Shown here: in pieces, positions 11,865-22,995 of the stretch
Layout: every line of letters begins with the position of its first letter
How positions within the stretch are numbered: the first letter of the stretch is position 1
Assembly: GCA_025765615.1 (NCBI GenBank)
Contig: JAIVFJ010000001.1
Span: 558,001-622,000, forward strand
Source: Zopfochytrium polystomum
Lineage: Eukaryota > Chytridiomycota > Chytridiomycetes > Chytridiales > Chytridiaceae
DNA: 64,000 nucleotides
Reading direction: 5' to 3'
Made by a program: the position numbers and the translations under genes
The notes under the pieces: model-generated
Seen by the model: only the letters and a program-made list of their open reading frames with translations
Database searches by the model: none
Told to the model about the DNA's origin: nothing

Positions 11865-14538
11865 CCACCGTCCCCCCACAGAAGCCACTATCGGTTCGAG
11901 GATCGAGGTCAACGAGAAGAAAAAGTACTGCGGAGAGCGTGAGGAAGAAGGCACGATGAAGTTGTGGGGAACGAACTGAACTGAGGCCTTCGGCCTTTGT
12001 TTGACTGTGCAATGAACTGGACGTCCCCACTGTTTCAGCGAAAATTTCTTCCTTTTTCATATTTTCCTTGTTATTCGTTCGAGAGTGTTTCCCATCGCGT
12101 CGCTTTTTCCACGATATTTCCGTTGTTTGCTTTGCGGATGCGCCGTTGTGCTGTTTCCCGCTTCGCCGCCCCCCCTCCCCTTTGTTGTTAAACAGCCGCC
12201 ACTTGGTTCCGTCATGTCCCTTGTTTGTGTTACTCGAATTTTTGTTGTTGTTCTCGTTTGTCAACGCCGAAAGCAATTGATTGGTTACCACACGGTTGCT
12301 TGGACGGCCAAGATGCGTAATGGGTGTTTGTATGTTTTTACCTCGCCTCGCCCGCTTGAGGAATTCCTTTTTTTGCCGCTGTGGAAGCGGCCCGCTCGGG
12401 GCCGGGTGGGCGTCAATCAAATCAATCAAATCAATCGCCGCATTCGGGCTTGCCTCGCTTTGCCATTACGGGGCGTCCGCGCACACACCGACGATCCGTC
12501 CGCCTCTGCCGTCATGGGCAGTTTCGTTGTGCTTGCACACGCCCCCGCTGTCCCTCCCTTAACGCGCCCCCACCGTCTAAATTTGGGCAGGGCTGCCGCG
12601 CGCTGGTTTCATGCCCACCTCCGCTTTGTCATCGGACGCGGGGGATGTTGTTGCGCGGGCAGGATGAGGCGCGTCACGCACAAAGCAGGCAATCACGTTG
12701 GTTTGTCTGCACACGTACGCACACACTCACACACTCTCTCTCTCGCTCTCTCTCTCTTTTTTTTCTCTCTCTCTCTCTGCCAATGCTCCATCTGCGTCAC
12801 GTTTATCGATGGAGGGATAGTTGGGTGGCAACAGATTGGGCGAGAGAGAGAGAATCAGACACAACGCGGGGTTTCCTGTTGGTTGCTCGCTTCGCCACCA
12901 GAAAGGAACAAACAAAAGCAGTCGTCGGACTTAGAGACACACAGGCAGTGCAAGCTGACTGACGCGTGGTAAGCCTTTCCCTTTTCGGGCTTGCTTTACC
13001 TCCCTGCGTCTCTCCCTCTGATCTCCGTCGTGCGCGTGCGATTCACGTTTTCCGCTAGGAAAAAAATCAATGCAAAATAACGAAAAACGAAAGTATGTCT
13101 CGCATGCCCTGCGCACCAATCAGCTTCTTTCCATGTTCTCGCTTATGAGCAGGTCCGGTGGTTTGCAGGAGGGCGGAACCAGGGACAAGTGACAGTCGCT
13201 TTGCTTTGCTTTTTTGTCCGATGAGTTCGCTGATTGGTAGGCGTTCGTTGTTTCGGACGCAGTGCTTCGTTGCACTTTTCGAAGATTGTTGCAGCTGGGG
13301 GTTGGTCGTTGGGGCCGAAAGCCTTCTGCTGAACACATCAAATTTTTGAAAATGGCGAGCTGTTCACCAAGCGCTGGTCATATGAGGCGAACTGGGGTCT
13401 TGTTTCATGTGTGAGGCACTGGACCAATTGCTAGGGTAGAGATTTGATTCTCGGTCAAATCAATAATTTGAAATTTGGTGCCCTCGCCTATTTGCCAACT
13501 CCACTTTCCGCCCAGGCCCAGCGAGACAGGCAGTTGTTGGAAATGGAAAGAATGAATGAATGAAACGTCTTTTTGCATGCCCCGCGCTTCATGCCTGAAA
13601 GCTGTTTGGTTCGGAACGGTCGGCTCCCACGCTGAAACAGCCCCCCATCCAATCAAATTCACACTGCCTTTGGGGGGGCATTGAATTTTGCTTTTGTTTG
13701 TCTCGCTGGAGTTCGCGTCCAGTGTCCTCTCAGTCCCCTTCCCAAACATTGGTTTCTCCTTTTTTCCCGTTTGTCTCTCGCTCAAATTTTTCTCCTAGTT
13801 TTTCCGTTTTTTATTGCTTCCTATGTCTTCGCATTCTTGCTTTCCTTATCTTTTTTTTTTTTTCTTTTTTTTTTCTCTTCTCATTCTCTTTTGACCGATT
13901 GCTCATAGCCCTCACTCGATTGCTCCATCCATTCTCTGAGCGGGCGCCAGTCACCGCACAGCACCAGGAATGCAGCTCAATCAAGTTTCGTCCACTCTTC
14001 CGAACACACACACACACACTCCCTCGTTTTCTTTGTTCTCACGCGTCCCGCCCCCACACCACAAACGCTCGTCTGTCTCTTCGCTCTGGTGCGTGTTTTC
14101 CCCCCCCCACACCCCCACTCTGTCTCTCTGACATTGCTCATCTCGGTCTGTCTCGCTGCCATTCCCCCCCGTCCTCCTCCCCCTCCCCCCTTGCCTTTTT
14201 CCAACCCATTTAAATCACCGCTCCCAGCTCCTAGCCTTCGCTCATCATCGCTCCACTGTTCCCACCCTCTTCGCCCACTCACCCCTCACCCTCCCCTCGC
14301 GTTCTTGCCCTTTTTATAAGAACGCCCCTATTCTCCGCTCCTTGGCTTGGTTGTAACCTCCAAGCTGCTCAACATCCTTCGCTTTGTCGTCCTGCTAGGC
14401 TAGCTGCCAGCAACTCCAGTCTACTTGACGCCCCTGGGCACGACTTCCGCTCCTTCTCCTTGACTGCTTTGGTGGCAGGCTACCGCCCAAGCTCCTTGGC
14501 TCACTTTTCACTTTCAACGTGCCATTATATCCGCCGGC
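11865..14538. other. Intergenic region, no gene supported
   Basis: About 2.7 kb of low-complexity DNA with CT-rich microsatellites (12728-12780), T-rich tracts (13845-13876) and C-rich runs. Open frames here are compositional: rich in Ser, Pro, Phe and Arg, open on both strands, with no domain. The last 300 bases are probably the promoter and 5' UTR of the zinc-finger gene. Confidence 0.6.
14315..14320 (+). promoter_or_regulatory. Candidate TATA box of the zinc-finger gene
   Basis: TATAAG inside TTTTTATAAGAAC, 219 bases upstream of the ATG at 14539, downstream of a pyrimidine-rich tract. Position and sequence are compatible with a core promoter; nothing else supports it. Confidence 0.35.
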
Positions 14539-16018
14539 ATGAGCTCTTTCTTCAACAACACCCTTTCTGACGAGGACTTCAGCGCCCTGACCGACTTCAG
14601 CAGCAGCGGTTCAACCAACAACAATTGCGGAAGCCCCAACGGCAAGACCGCTACTGCCAACTCGTTCGCTCTCCATGATATCCAGTCCCTCCCCGAGCTG
14701 TTCGCTTCGTTTGCAACTGACCCGACCGAAGCTGTCTTCTCAGCTCCACCTTGTCAGTCGTTCGGCAACCCGATCGACTACAGGTTTCATGCCTCCGACG
14801 CTTCAACTTTGGGGTTCGGTATGCCCCGCAACGACCATCCCCAATGCACCTGCCCTGTTGATTGCGATGCTTTCGACGCGGCATTCCCGCAATCGTTTGG
14901 AATGGCCGCTGGCGCCTTTCGCGAGGCTGGTTTGCGATCACAGAAGAACCGCATCTTGAATCCATCCCTGCAAATCTTGACCAGGGACGCGCTCCTCTTC
15001 CGAGGATCTGGAAATTTGTAAGTGTACTACCTGGTCCCATTTTCATAATTTCTGACCTTTTCTTTGTAGTTTCCCCGACGCTTGCGTTGAATCGCCATGC
15101 ACCCCGATGCTTGAATCAAACTTTGGCGAGCGGCTGTCGAGCCGAAGGTCGTCAACGATGTCCGTCTCAACAATCGGCTCCAGCTTGTCACCTTGCGGCA
15201 CCGCTCCTCTGACACCAACGGAATACTGCTCCGTGTCGCCCACCGTTCTCTGGGAAGGCCTTGCTGCTTTCAATTCAAGCACTTACGCCGAAGCAGAGGC
15301 TCCCCTCTCTGAAAGTGACGGACTCGAGTTCATGACCCAGCTGACCGAGACCATCACGCAGACGCAGCGCTCGTCCTCTTGCACCACTGCATCGGAAACC
15401 TCGGCCTCGGATTCTTCACTGGTTGTTAACGTGGACCCGGCAATGTTTGCTCCACCCAGTGAGGAGTCTTCTGCTTTCGCTGGTTCTCCTTACACGTCGG
15501 AAGCCTCTTCGGCGGCAAGCTCTCCGTGTCCGTCGACCCCTCAGCTTTCCGATACGGCGGAGCCGGAGAGTCCACTTCAGTCACCTCTCATGGACATCTC
15601 CAATGTCAAGATTGAAGTAATGCCATCCCCGGTGCGCGAAGCAAAAACAGTTGAACGTCGATCGGGAGGACCTACTGCTGGATCTCGCTCCGGAACTGAG
15701 AGGCTGCGGTCAGCTGCCGGACCGAATGCTGCTCGTCGCCGGGTCCCGCGCAAGATGTTTCCATGCCCTTGGCAAAACTGCAACCGAGTCTTTCCTCGTC
15801 AATACAATTTGACCTCGCACATGTTCTGCCACACGGGTGAACGCCCTCACAGCTGCGAATTGTGCCAAGCCATGTTTGCTCGTAAACACGACCTTCGCCG
15901 TCACATGAGGACTATTCATTCGGAGAGCCGACCCTTCCGCTGCGGTCAGTGCCACCACTCGTTCTCTCAAGAAGATCACTATCGCCGCCACCTTGCTCAG
16001 GAGGGCCACGACTTTTAA
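14539..16018 (+). CDS. Three-finger C2H2 zinc-finger transcription factor, Crz1-like
   Basis: Two exons (14539-15017 and 15070-16018) joined by a canonical 52-nt intron (GTAAGT to TTTGTAG) that restores the frame; about 475 residues. The first 390 residues are Ser/Thr-rich and acidic in places, as expected for an activation or regulatory region. The C-terminus holds three consecutive C2H2 fingers: CPWQNCNRVFPRQYNLTSH, then CELCQAMFARKHDLRRH after a TGERP-type linker, then CGQCHHSFSQEDHYRRH, ending at once. The YNL/KHD/EDH contact-residue pattern and C-terminal placement resemble calcineurin-responsive Crz1-type fungal factors, which act in calcium and stress signalling in the nucleus. No clear PxIxIT-type calcineurin docking site was seen, so the Crz1 link rests on the fingers alone. 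Confidence 0.85.
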
Positions 16019-17257
16019 TCGGAAGAATGCTGTAAATTGCAAACTCATCGCTAAACTTTATAACACCGCTCCCCCACTGCGATTTTATCTCAGTCCTATA
16101 TTTTATCCCCGTCCCATCGACATGTTTTCTCTAACCGACTAACTCCTAAGCCCTAAGCCGTACCCTTTCCCTATATTTGCTATATGTATTGTCACCCCTC
16201 TCCTGCCTTGCTACAGCGAGACTACCCTGAATTAAGCAATGCCGTCCAGTCACCCCGGTTCCATTATCCCTTCATATCTTATTTCCCTTGATTCCCAGGT
16301 TCCGCTCCCAAAAGCTTGGCTTTTGGGGCCTGAGCTGTTCTTTGAGTTCTTGTAAATCGTTTTTGCCTTGCCTTTGTTGTCGTTGGCTTCGATTTCTGCG
16401 CCCAGCCACTTCTCTCCAGTTTCACCTTCAGTATATTTCCTCCTTTGTTCCGTTTTGATATGGCCAAGTATTCGTGGACGTCCATGTTTGCCCCCTTGTG
16501 ATGTTTTCAGTCTCCCTCCACTCACATCCTGTTTTATTTCCCTCCCTATATTTGTTAGCTTTCTCGTATATCTGCCGTTTGGCAGTACCTTTCCCATATC
16601 CTTGCCTCCCTTTACTGTTCCTTCTTTTTTTTTATGTGCTCATCGGGAACTTTTCCGAGGTTTGTTCCCTCCCTTGTGGATTCGGCTCCGCTCAGATTGT
16701 ATGATCTGCAGTTTCTGTTGTTGTTTAGTTGGGAACGTTTCAAACCCTTCTATCTTCGGTACTTTGATCCCGAGTTTTTTCTTCACTTTCCTCCCATTCT
16801 TTTCTCCTTTCGGGATTGGGGTCACTTATCGACGTCCTTCTCCTTTTACGCTCTCGCTTGCAGACGCCTTTCTCTCCTTCCTTGTTTTTGTTTCCCTCCA
16901 CTTGCCCCCCTGGCCCCCCCCTCCCTTTCCCCCTTTTTATCTTTTTTGATGGCGAGTAGGACGGTTGCTTATTGTGGCACCAGTCTTGCTCCAATCCCCT
17001 CTCTCCCTCCCCAGTCTCTTCCCGTTGTCCGGCTCTTGTTATTGATTTCCCTCACCCTTCATAAATATAAAACCCAACCACTTTCCAAAAGAAGAGAAAA
17101 AAAAGAAGGAAAAGAAAAGAAAAGCCAAACAGTGGGTGGGTGGATCACTCTCTGCTCGCGCGTGACCTGAGCTGGCGCCACCTCGCGTGTTGGTGCGCCC
17201 CCTTCCTTTGAGTGCCCGCTTTGTATTTTGCAAAATGGTGGAAACTTCGAAACCTTC

Positions 17258-17258
<1 letters not shown>

Positions 17259-17291
<33 letters not shown>

Positions 17292-17306
17292 GTGCGTGCG
17301 TGTGTG
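17259..17306. repeat. (TG)n microsatellite
   Basis: An uninterrupted TG tract followed by degenerate TGCG units, in the upstream region of the aquaporin gene. Confidence 0.9.
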
Positions 17307-17378
17307 GTTGTTGTTTCTTGTCTGGATCTGCCGCTGCTGCTGTTTTGTTTGAACGGCGCAGTTTCGGGAGCTCGTTTC

Positions 17379-17394
<16 letters not shown>

Positions 17395-17425
<31 letters not shown>
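17395..17425. repeat. Poly-T tract
   Basis: About 30 bases of nearly pure T preceded by (TTTTC) units; the length may be unreliable in the assembly. Confidence 0.8.
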
Positions 17426-17648
17426 CTTTTGAGTTCCAACCAGTTTTGAAATTCTGAAGCAGTCAGTTCGGTGGTGCAACAGAGAAAAAAGATTGCGCGT
17501 TGGACGGCCATCGTAAAGTCACGTGAGTATCCTCTGTCTGTCTTTGCCCAACGGACGAACCAGAAGTCTGCCCTCCTCACCCCACCCACGCACCCACCAC
17601 CGCCTTCACCACCACCACCACTGCACTCCCAGAAGCATCATCCACATC

Positions 17649-18802
17649 ATGTTCAAGCACCACCACACCACCACCACCAACAACGGCAACACGCCGTCCA
17701 CCACCGAGCACGTCACGTACCAGACCGTCGTCACAAGCACAACCACCGGCGCCTCGGGCGCGGGCGGCTACTCGTCCCACTCGCACCCGCATGAGCCCCT
17801 CCCGCACGGCGGGCCTGTGCCCGTCATCGCGCCCCACGTCTACACCCCGCCCTCGGACCTGACCAAGGAGCTGGTGCAGGCCGGCGGCGAGTTTGTCGGT
17901 GAGTAGTCGACGACGGGCAGTGCGCCAGTTTCAGAGAGCCAGTTTCAGATTGCCCGACGAGCAATGATGATGACGACGTGATGTTGTGAGGGCGTCCCCA
18001 GCACTCATGGGATGCATCCGTGCTCCTAATGGTCCTTGGGAACCCTAAGCGCCCTTTTGCTGGGCATCGCACTCATCATCCCCATCATTCCTCCACCACA
18101 CACGCACACACAGGAACCTTCTTCTTCCTCTTCATCGCGTACTCTGCGATCCAGGCCTCGGTCAAGCACCAAGAGCACTTTGTCCTCTCCATCTCCCTCG
18201 CCGTCGGCCTCGGCCTCACCTGCGGCATCTGGTTTGCCTACCGCATCTCGGGCGGCGCCCTCAACCCCGCCGTCGTCTTTGCCCTGTACCTCCTGCAAAA
18301 GATCACCCAGCGCAAGGCCGCCCTCTACGTCGCCGCCCAGGTCCTCGCCGCCACCGTAGCCGCCTTTGTCGTCTCCGCCGTCGTCCCGGGCTCCTGGGGC
18401 GGCCACTTCAAGGGCGCAAACCAGGTCTTTGCCGGCACATCCCTCCTCCAGGCGTTCTTCCTCGAGGCCCTCCTGACCGCAGGCCTCGTCCTACTCGTGC
18501 TCTTTATCGCCGTCGAAAAGAGCAAGGCCACCTACCTCGCCCCGCTCATCATTGGCTTGTTTGTCGCCATCGCCCACTTTGCCTCCATCCCGTACACAAA
18601 CACCTCGCTCAACCCCGCCCGCACCTTTGGCTCGGCCCTCATCGCCGGCAACTGGAACGCCCACTGGCTGTTTTGGATCGCCCCACTCTCGGGCGCCGCG
18701 CTCGCCGCCGGAGTGTACAAGGTCTTTAAGCACTACCACTACGAGCTGCTGAACCTTGGTCAAGAGGACGACCACGCTCCGGGCGCTATCGCCCTTCCTT
18801 GA
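17649..18802 (+). CDS. Aquaporin (MIP family water channel)
   Basis: Two exons (17649-17898, 18114-18802) with a GTGAGT donor and ACACAG acceptor that restore the frame; 312 residues. The N-terminal 85 residues are a His/Thr-rich hydrophilic tail (HHHTTTTNNG). The channel follows with six hydrophobic segments, starting at GTFFFLFIAYSAIQAS, and both hallmark half-helix motifs: GGALNPAVVFAL in loop B and TSLNPARTFG in loop E. The arginine after the second NPA and the histidine in helix 5 (FVAIAHFAS) match the ar/R filter of water-selective aquaporins rather than glycerol facilitators, which carry an Asp-type loop E motif. It should sit in the plasma or a vacuolar membrane. No frame breaks were seen. 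Confidence 0.93.
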
Positions 18803-19379
18803 AAACGGACAGGAGGAAGGGGGGACTGAGCCGCGTGATTGTGCTCTCTGTTTCACCCGCCCGATTTGGTTTTTTGTCCAAGACTTTGGATGCATCGGCT
18901 TTGCATCTATCGGTTTTTTCCTTTGTTTGGTTTTTTTGGTGTTCTTTGCTGCTGTGTTTCTCTGCCTTGTGACCGGCGTTACGCGTTTTTGCTCTCGTTT
19001 GCACCTTCCGTCTTGCTTCCGCCGCTCGGGAGAAGACTACCTCCTGCGGGAATGTCCCCTCGAAGCCCCCGTTCTTGTTTTCGACCGCGCAAAGCACGTC
19101 TTGTCAAAGGCTTAACAAAAAATGAACAAACGCGTCGTGTGTTTACTCCTCTCGTGAACTTTGTTCGGCGCTATCACACCATCGTGAGGCAAGGAGAATG
19201 CTGCATCACTTGTGACACCGACTAGTGTCATCAGTACTGGCAATATAATTGATTGGGCATTGCCATGGCCGTAACCCTAAATACAACCGCCAAAAAGGTT
19301 TTGGCCGAACCAGTAAGCAATTCAAGTAAGTCCATTCTACTCTCCAAAAATAGATTGCTTTCTATATCCTCCCTTCGCT

Positions 19380-20160
19380 TTGTCATTGTTGAAGCATAAG
19401 TTGGAGCCACCCTTTTTTCTCATTCTCTTCCACCGTATATATTGCTGGTCTCTGCCCAAAGATTTTCTTAGCTACCCCAACACCAACCTTTTCGAAGAAA
19501 GTTCCAGATGCTTACCGTTCGACACCACTCTCCTCTCCGCTGCACCAAAAGCCATCCTCCTGCACCCACCTGCGCTTCGTCAAGCCGAATCTGTGCAACC
19601 GTACCACGCGACCTTACCCCCAGCACCCGGTAGCTCTTATCTCTTCTTAGCGAACGATTCTGGAACCGTCAGCAAGTTCTTCAGCAGCCGTGTTGTTGGA
19701 GACGGCGCCTTTGCTGGCCAAAAAGGATGGTCAGACCATGCACCTGATGAAGAAGATGTGGGCGGGGGTGCAACAAACAGGAGCCATCGTTCGCCACCAG
19801 AGAAGCCAATTGGAAATTCCTCCAGACAAGCTTAAAGTCCATGCGGCGTTGGTGAGTGTGCTTTTCACCCGCAGCTCTCTTCCTTTTGTGTTTTGCTTGG
19901 AAAATGCGCCGAAGATTACGCTGAAATTCGGCACCTTCAACAAATAAATGCTGCTGTGGATCCTGATCTCTCTCGGCACGATCAAGAGCCACGGCAACCT
20001 GGCTCAAACCATCGCCGCCCTCCCAAACACGGCAGCGTTGGCAGGATGCCGCCAAGAAGCTTGTTGGTGGACGAGTGCCGCTGGCGGAGGTCGAGGCCGC
20101 TACGAGAAACTTGCACTCGCGGCCTGTGGGAGGGTACATTCCCGATAGATTCAGACTGGG
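19380..20160 (+). CDS. Possible unassigned coding region, frame unresolved
   Basis: Two overlapping plus-strand frames look protein-like and would join near 19692 only with a frame change: one ends in GTVSKFFSS, the other continues as VLLETAPLLAKKDGQT and MHLMKKMWAGVQQTGAIV. A GTGAGT donor at about 19854 could lead to a further segment including DYAEIRHLQQINAAVDPDL. No start, stop or domain can be fixed and no family is recognised. It may be a small gene, a pseudogene, or chance. Confidence 0.25.
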
Positions 20161-20656
20161 CGCTTATGCGTTTGGGGATAGAATGGGCACGTCCACGAAA
20201 TTGAACAGATGGCGTCATCGCACGTACGGAACTCGAATTGCATGTCATGTATCCCGGAACGCTATGCCCTTGGTGTTATATTGGACAGGGCGAGCATCCC
20301 TTGCAAGGTCTCATTCCCTTGAACAGAGAGAGAGCAGAGAGCCTTGTTTCAGCCTCCACTGCAATGGTTTGGTGCCCGAATAAGCAGATTGCTGGTGTGG
20401 TCGTCTCTGCTCAACGAGTCGAACAGACGCACCCCATTTTGAAGAGAGCCTTCGGCGCAGGGGCGCGTGTGTCTCACGCCGGAAACGCTCTGTCTTCGGG
20501 TAGCCAAGAATGACGTGTGTGTCTCGTTCCCAACTACAAGAAAATGATTGACATGGTGTATGGTAGACAGACACTCAATTCAACTCACGGAGAAGACAAA
20601 CGAGGAAAATGCAACCCACCAAACAGAAAAAAGCACTGGATAAAAAAGCAGAAGTG

Positions 20657-20680
20657 AAAAAAAAAAAAAAAAAAAAAAAA
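20657..20680. repeat. Poly-A tract
   Basis: More than 20 consecutive A residues, upstream of the secreted-protein gene at 20726. Confidence 0.85.
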
Positions 20681-20725
20681 CATAGTGGACCCACAGCGAG
20701 AGAGAGGGAGAGCCGTGTCACGACC

Positions 20726-21769
20726 ATGCCATCACCACCACCCGCCCGCGCCGCCACAACAGGCGACCAATGCCGACGCCCCTGGCGGCCTCCTCCTCGC
20801 TCGCCCGTGACCATCATCGCCCTGCTGATGATGGTGATGCTACTGCTGCTCGCCATCTCAGCCTCCTGCCCCAGCACCGCAGCCGCCGCTCCCGCTCCAG
20901 ACGACGACACCCTCAGGCTGCACCGCCGTACGCTTGCTGTCGGCCACGGCTTCTCGGGCAACTGGGTGGTCCACGGAGACGAGTACAAGTACCAGAATGG
21001 CCACACGACGGTGGCTTTTTGTCTTCACTTCTCTTTGCCATCCTCATGCTTATCGTGAAGCTGCCACAACAGATGCTCGTAAAGCTTAAAGGACAAGCTT
21101 TGGTCATTGACAATCTGCAGGGCGGCGGTGAAAAGTACGATTTCTTTTCTTTTTTTTTCTTTCTTTTATTTTCCCCTAAGGCTCTCCACTCCCGGTGTCT
21201 CAGAAACCTGGACTTCCTCCGTCTAACCCCTTTTGACCGTCTCCCGAGAGCAGACAAGGGCTCCTCCCAAGGATGATGCAGGCCATCAAAGATCTCGGCA
21301 ACAACCTGATCCAGACGGGCCACCCCATCACGTCTGCGCACATCAGCGACCTGACGGCAATCCAGACCAAGGAAGCACGGTGCCAGGCGGGCAAGCACCC
21401 CTCTATGTACCGCCGATACGGGTTCCGCCCGTCGTACGACGTCATCTATCCGCAGATGTACCCGGCAGCAACTTGCAAAGCGCTCATCAAAAAGTGCTTT
21501 ACTGAGAAGAAGTGGACCACGACGGACAACGATAAGATGCAGGTGAGAAGTGGCTTGATGAGTGGCGCGCCTGCTTTTCGCATCGTGTCCAAGTGTGTGT
21601 GTGTGTGTGTGTGTTGGTGTGGGTGTACATCTTCTTGCACGCGTTCGTGCGTTTAACCGTCGTGACCCCGCAGTACTGCACGCAAAACATGAAGGCGGCG
21701 TGGTGCGAGTTCGACCCACAAGGAAACGCTGTCTGGAACAAGAAATCTTCCTGGTGCACCATTCTTTGA
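20726..21769 (+). CDS. Cysteine-containing secreted protein of unknown function
   Basis: Four exons: about 20726-21009, 21071-21136, 21254-21543 and 21674-21769. All introns are GT-AG and the phases agree if intron 2 starts at GTACGA. The N-terminus has a basic, Pro/Arg-rich start followed by a strong hydrophobic core (IIALLMMVMLLLLAISASC) and an Ala/Pro spacer, giving a signal peptide or signal anchor. The mature part carries cysteines in EARCQAGKHP, ATCKALIKKCF, QYCTQNMKAAWCEF and the C-terminal SSWCTIL, suggesting disulphide bonds. It ends four residues after the last cysteine. I do not recognise the family. An alternative start at the internal MM of the hydrophobic core would give a shorter signal peptide. 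Confidence 0.6.
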
Positions 21770-21961
21770 GGGATAGAAAGAGAAAGTGAGAGAGGGGAAC
21801 TGAGTTGGCAGGAGTGTTATTATAACCTGTACGTGGGTGTAAGAAATCAAATTGAAACAGGTACCACCGCGCCCCCCCTATAGAAAAAGTGTAAATACGA
21901 AGCACACTCAAAAAATGCCTAATATTGGAGGTGGCACCAACTGAAAATAGGTCATAATATA

Positions 21962-22726
21962 ATGGCCGACATCAACTTCATCCTCCAAGTGTTCGTTGTC
22001 GGCGCGTCCGACGCCACTCGTCTCCAGTTCGTCGCAGCCCTCCTCGACGACCCGCCCGCACCACCCGCCGGTGTTGTCGCGGCCGCCAACACCACCACGG
22101 TTCCGCACGGCTGGCTCGCGCTGGATCGCCTCGCGCGGAGTGCGAGCCGCCTTCCAGATCGTAAGCCTCCCGACCACTTACTTGCACTTTTTGTCCTAAC
22201 TCAGCCCATAAACCCCTCTCCCCCCGAACCACAGTTCGACATTCCCGCAACATACTCCGACGGTCCCACCTACACCGACCCGCAGACAGGCGTCGTCGTC
22301 GCGATCCGCCCGCGCGGCGGCGGATCGAGCTGCGCAATCGTCGTGTGCGACCTCGCAGACGCCCGCTGCGGCGACGGAGTGCGAGACTGGGCGTCGCGGT
22401 GCCGCGACGGACTTTTGACTGTGTGCCAGGCGGTTGTTGGAATCGACGGCGGCGGCGGGCGGCGGGCGGTGGGCAGAGAGGAGATGGAGGTTAGTAGTTT
22501 TTTTTTTTTCTTTTCGTTCAGTTTTATGTTCTGGCCACTCCCTCTCGGTCTCACGCGAATGAATGCCCGACAACAAAAACGGACGCGCCCTGCACAAACC
22601 CAGGCTGCATGCGCGGCGGCCGGCGTCGAGTATGTAGAGGCGGATCCGCTGGATACGGGAAGGGCGTGGGGTGCAGTGGAGCGAATGGCAGAGCGGATCG
22701 TGGACAGCTTCCGCTCCTCCTCCTGA
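21962..22726 (+). CDS. Degenerate small-GTPase-like (Rab-fold) protein, possibly p34/AAGAB-type
   Basis: Three exons: an intron with GTAAGC donor near 22159 and acceptor CTAACTCAG (45 nt), and one at about 22490-22604 (GTTAGT to CCCAG); about 200 residues. The order of motifs follows a Ras-like fold: a first strand and loop (LQVFVVGASDATRLQFVAAL) where the P-loop GKS/T is missing, a middle strand (CAIVVCDLADA), and near the C-terminus ACAAAGVEYVEADPLDTG, which resembles the G5 strand. Loss of the nucleotide-binding residues suggests a pseudo-GTPase such as the adaptin-binding p34/Irc6 group. That assignment is inference. It lies 190 bases after the secreted-protein gene, same strand. Confidence 0.5.
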   Translation: MADINFILQVFVVGASDATRLQFVAALLDDPPAPPAGVVAAANTTTVPHGWLALDRLARSASRLPDRKPPDHLLALFVLTQPINPSPPEPQFDIPATYSDGPTYTDPQTGVVVAIRPRGGGSSCAIVVCDLADARCGDGVRDWASRCRDGLLTVCQAVVGIDGGGGRRAVGREEMEVSSFFFFFSFSFMFWPLPLGLTRMNARQQKRTRPAQTQAACAAAGVEYVEADPLDTGRAWGAVERMAERIVDSFRSSS

Positions 22727-22995
22727 GGGAAACAAGAGAGAAAGAGAGAAAAAGAAAAAGAAAAAAAAAGAAAAAAAATCCAAAAGACTGTATGTGTGTG
22801 TGTGTATGTATGTACATTAATAAACAACACGTCTATCTATATTACATGTTGTATGAGTTTGATGATGGGAAATAGTAAACAAATCTATTCATTCTCCTTC
22901 CTCCGGCAATACAGCTTCCGTCTCGATGGTGGTGGTCGTTGTTCATAGTCCTGTATATCATTATTAGTAAACAAAAACAAACAAAGCTTATAAAA

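Larger units (their letters stand above)
16019..17648. other. Intergenic region with repeats, no gene supported
   Basis: About 1.6 kb between the zinc-finger gene and the aquaporin. It is T/C-rich and holds a (TG)n tract at about 17259-17306 and a long T tract at about 17395-17425. The apparent reading frames consist of Phe/Leu/Ser/Pro runs from the base bias. Confidence 0.6.

Noticed and set aside
12085..12972. 295-codon open frame
   Set aside because: Composition follows local CT-rich microsatellites, frames on both strands are open, no domain or splice continuation.
20238..20513. CPWCYIG motif in a short plus-strand frame, resembling DsbA/FrnE active sites
   Set aside because: Nothing before or after fits a thioredoxin fold, there is no start or intron-compatible continuation, and another frame overlaps; treated as chance.
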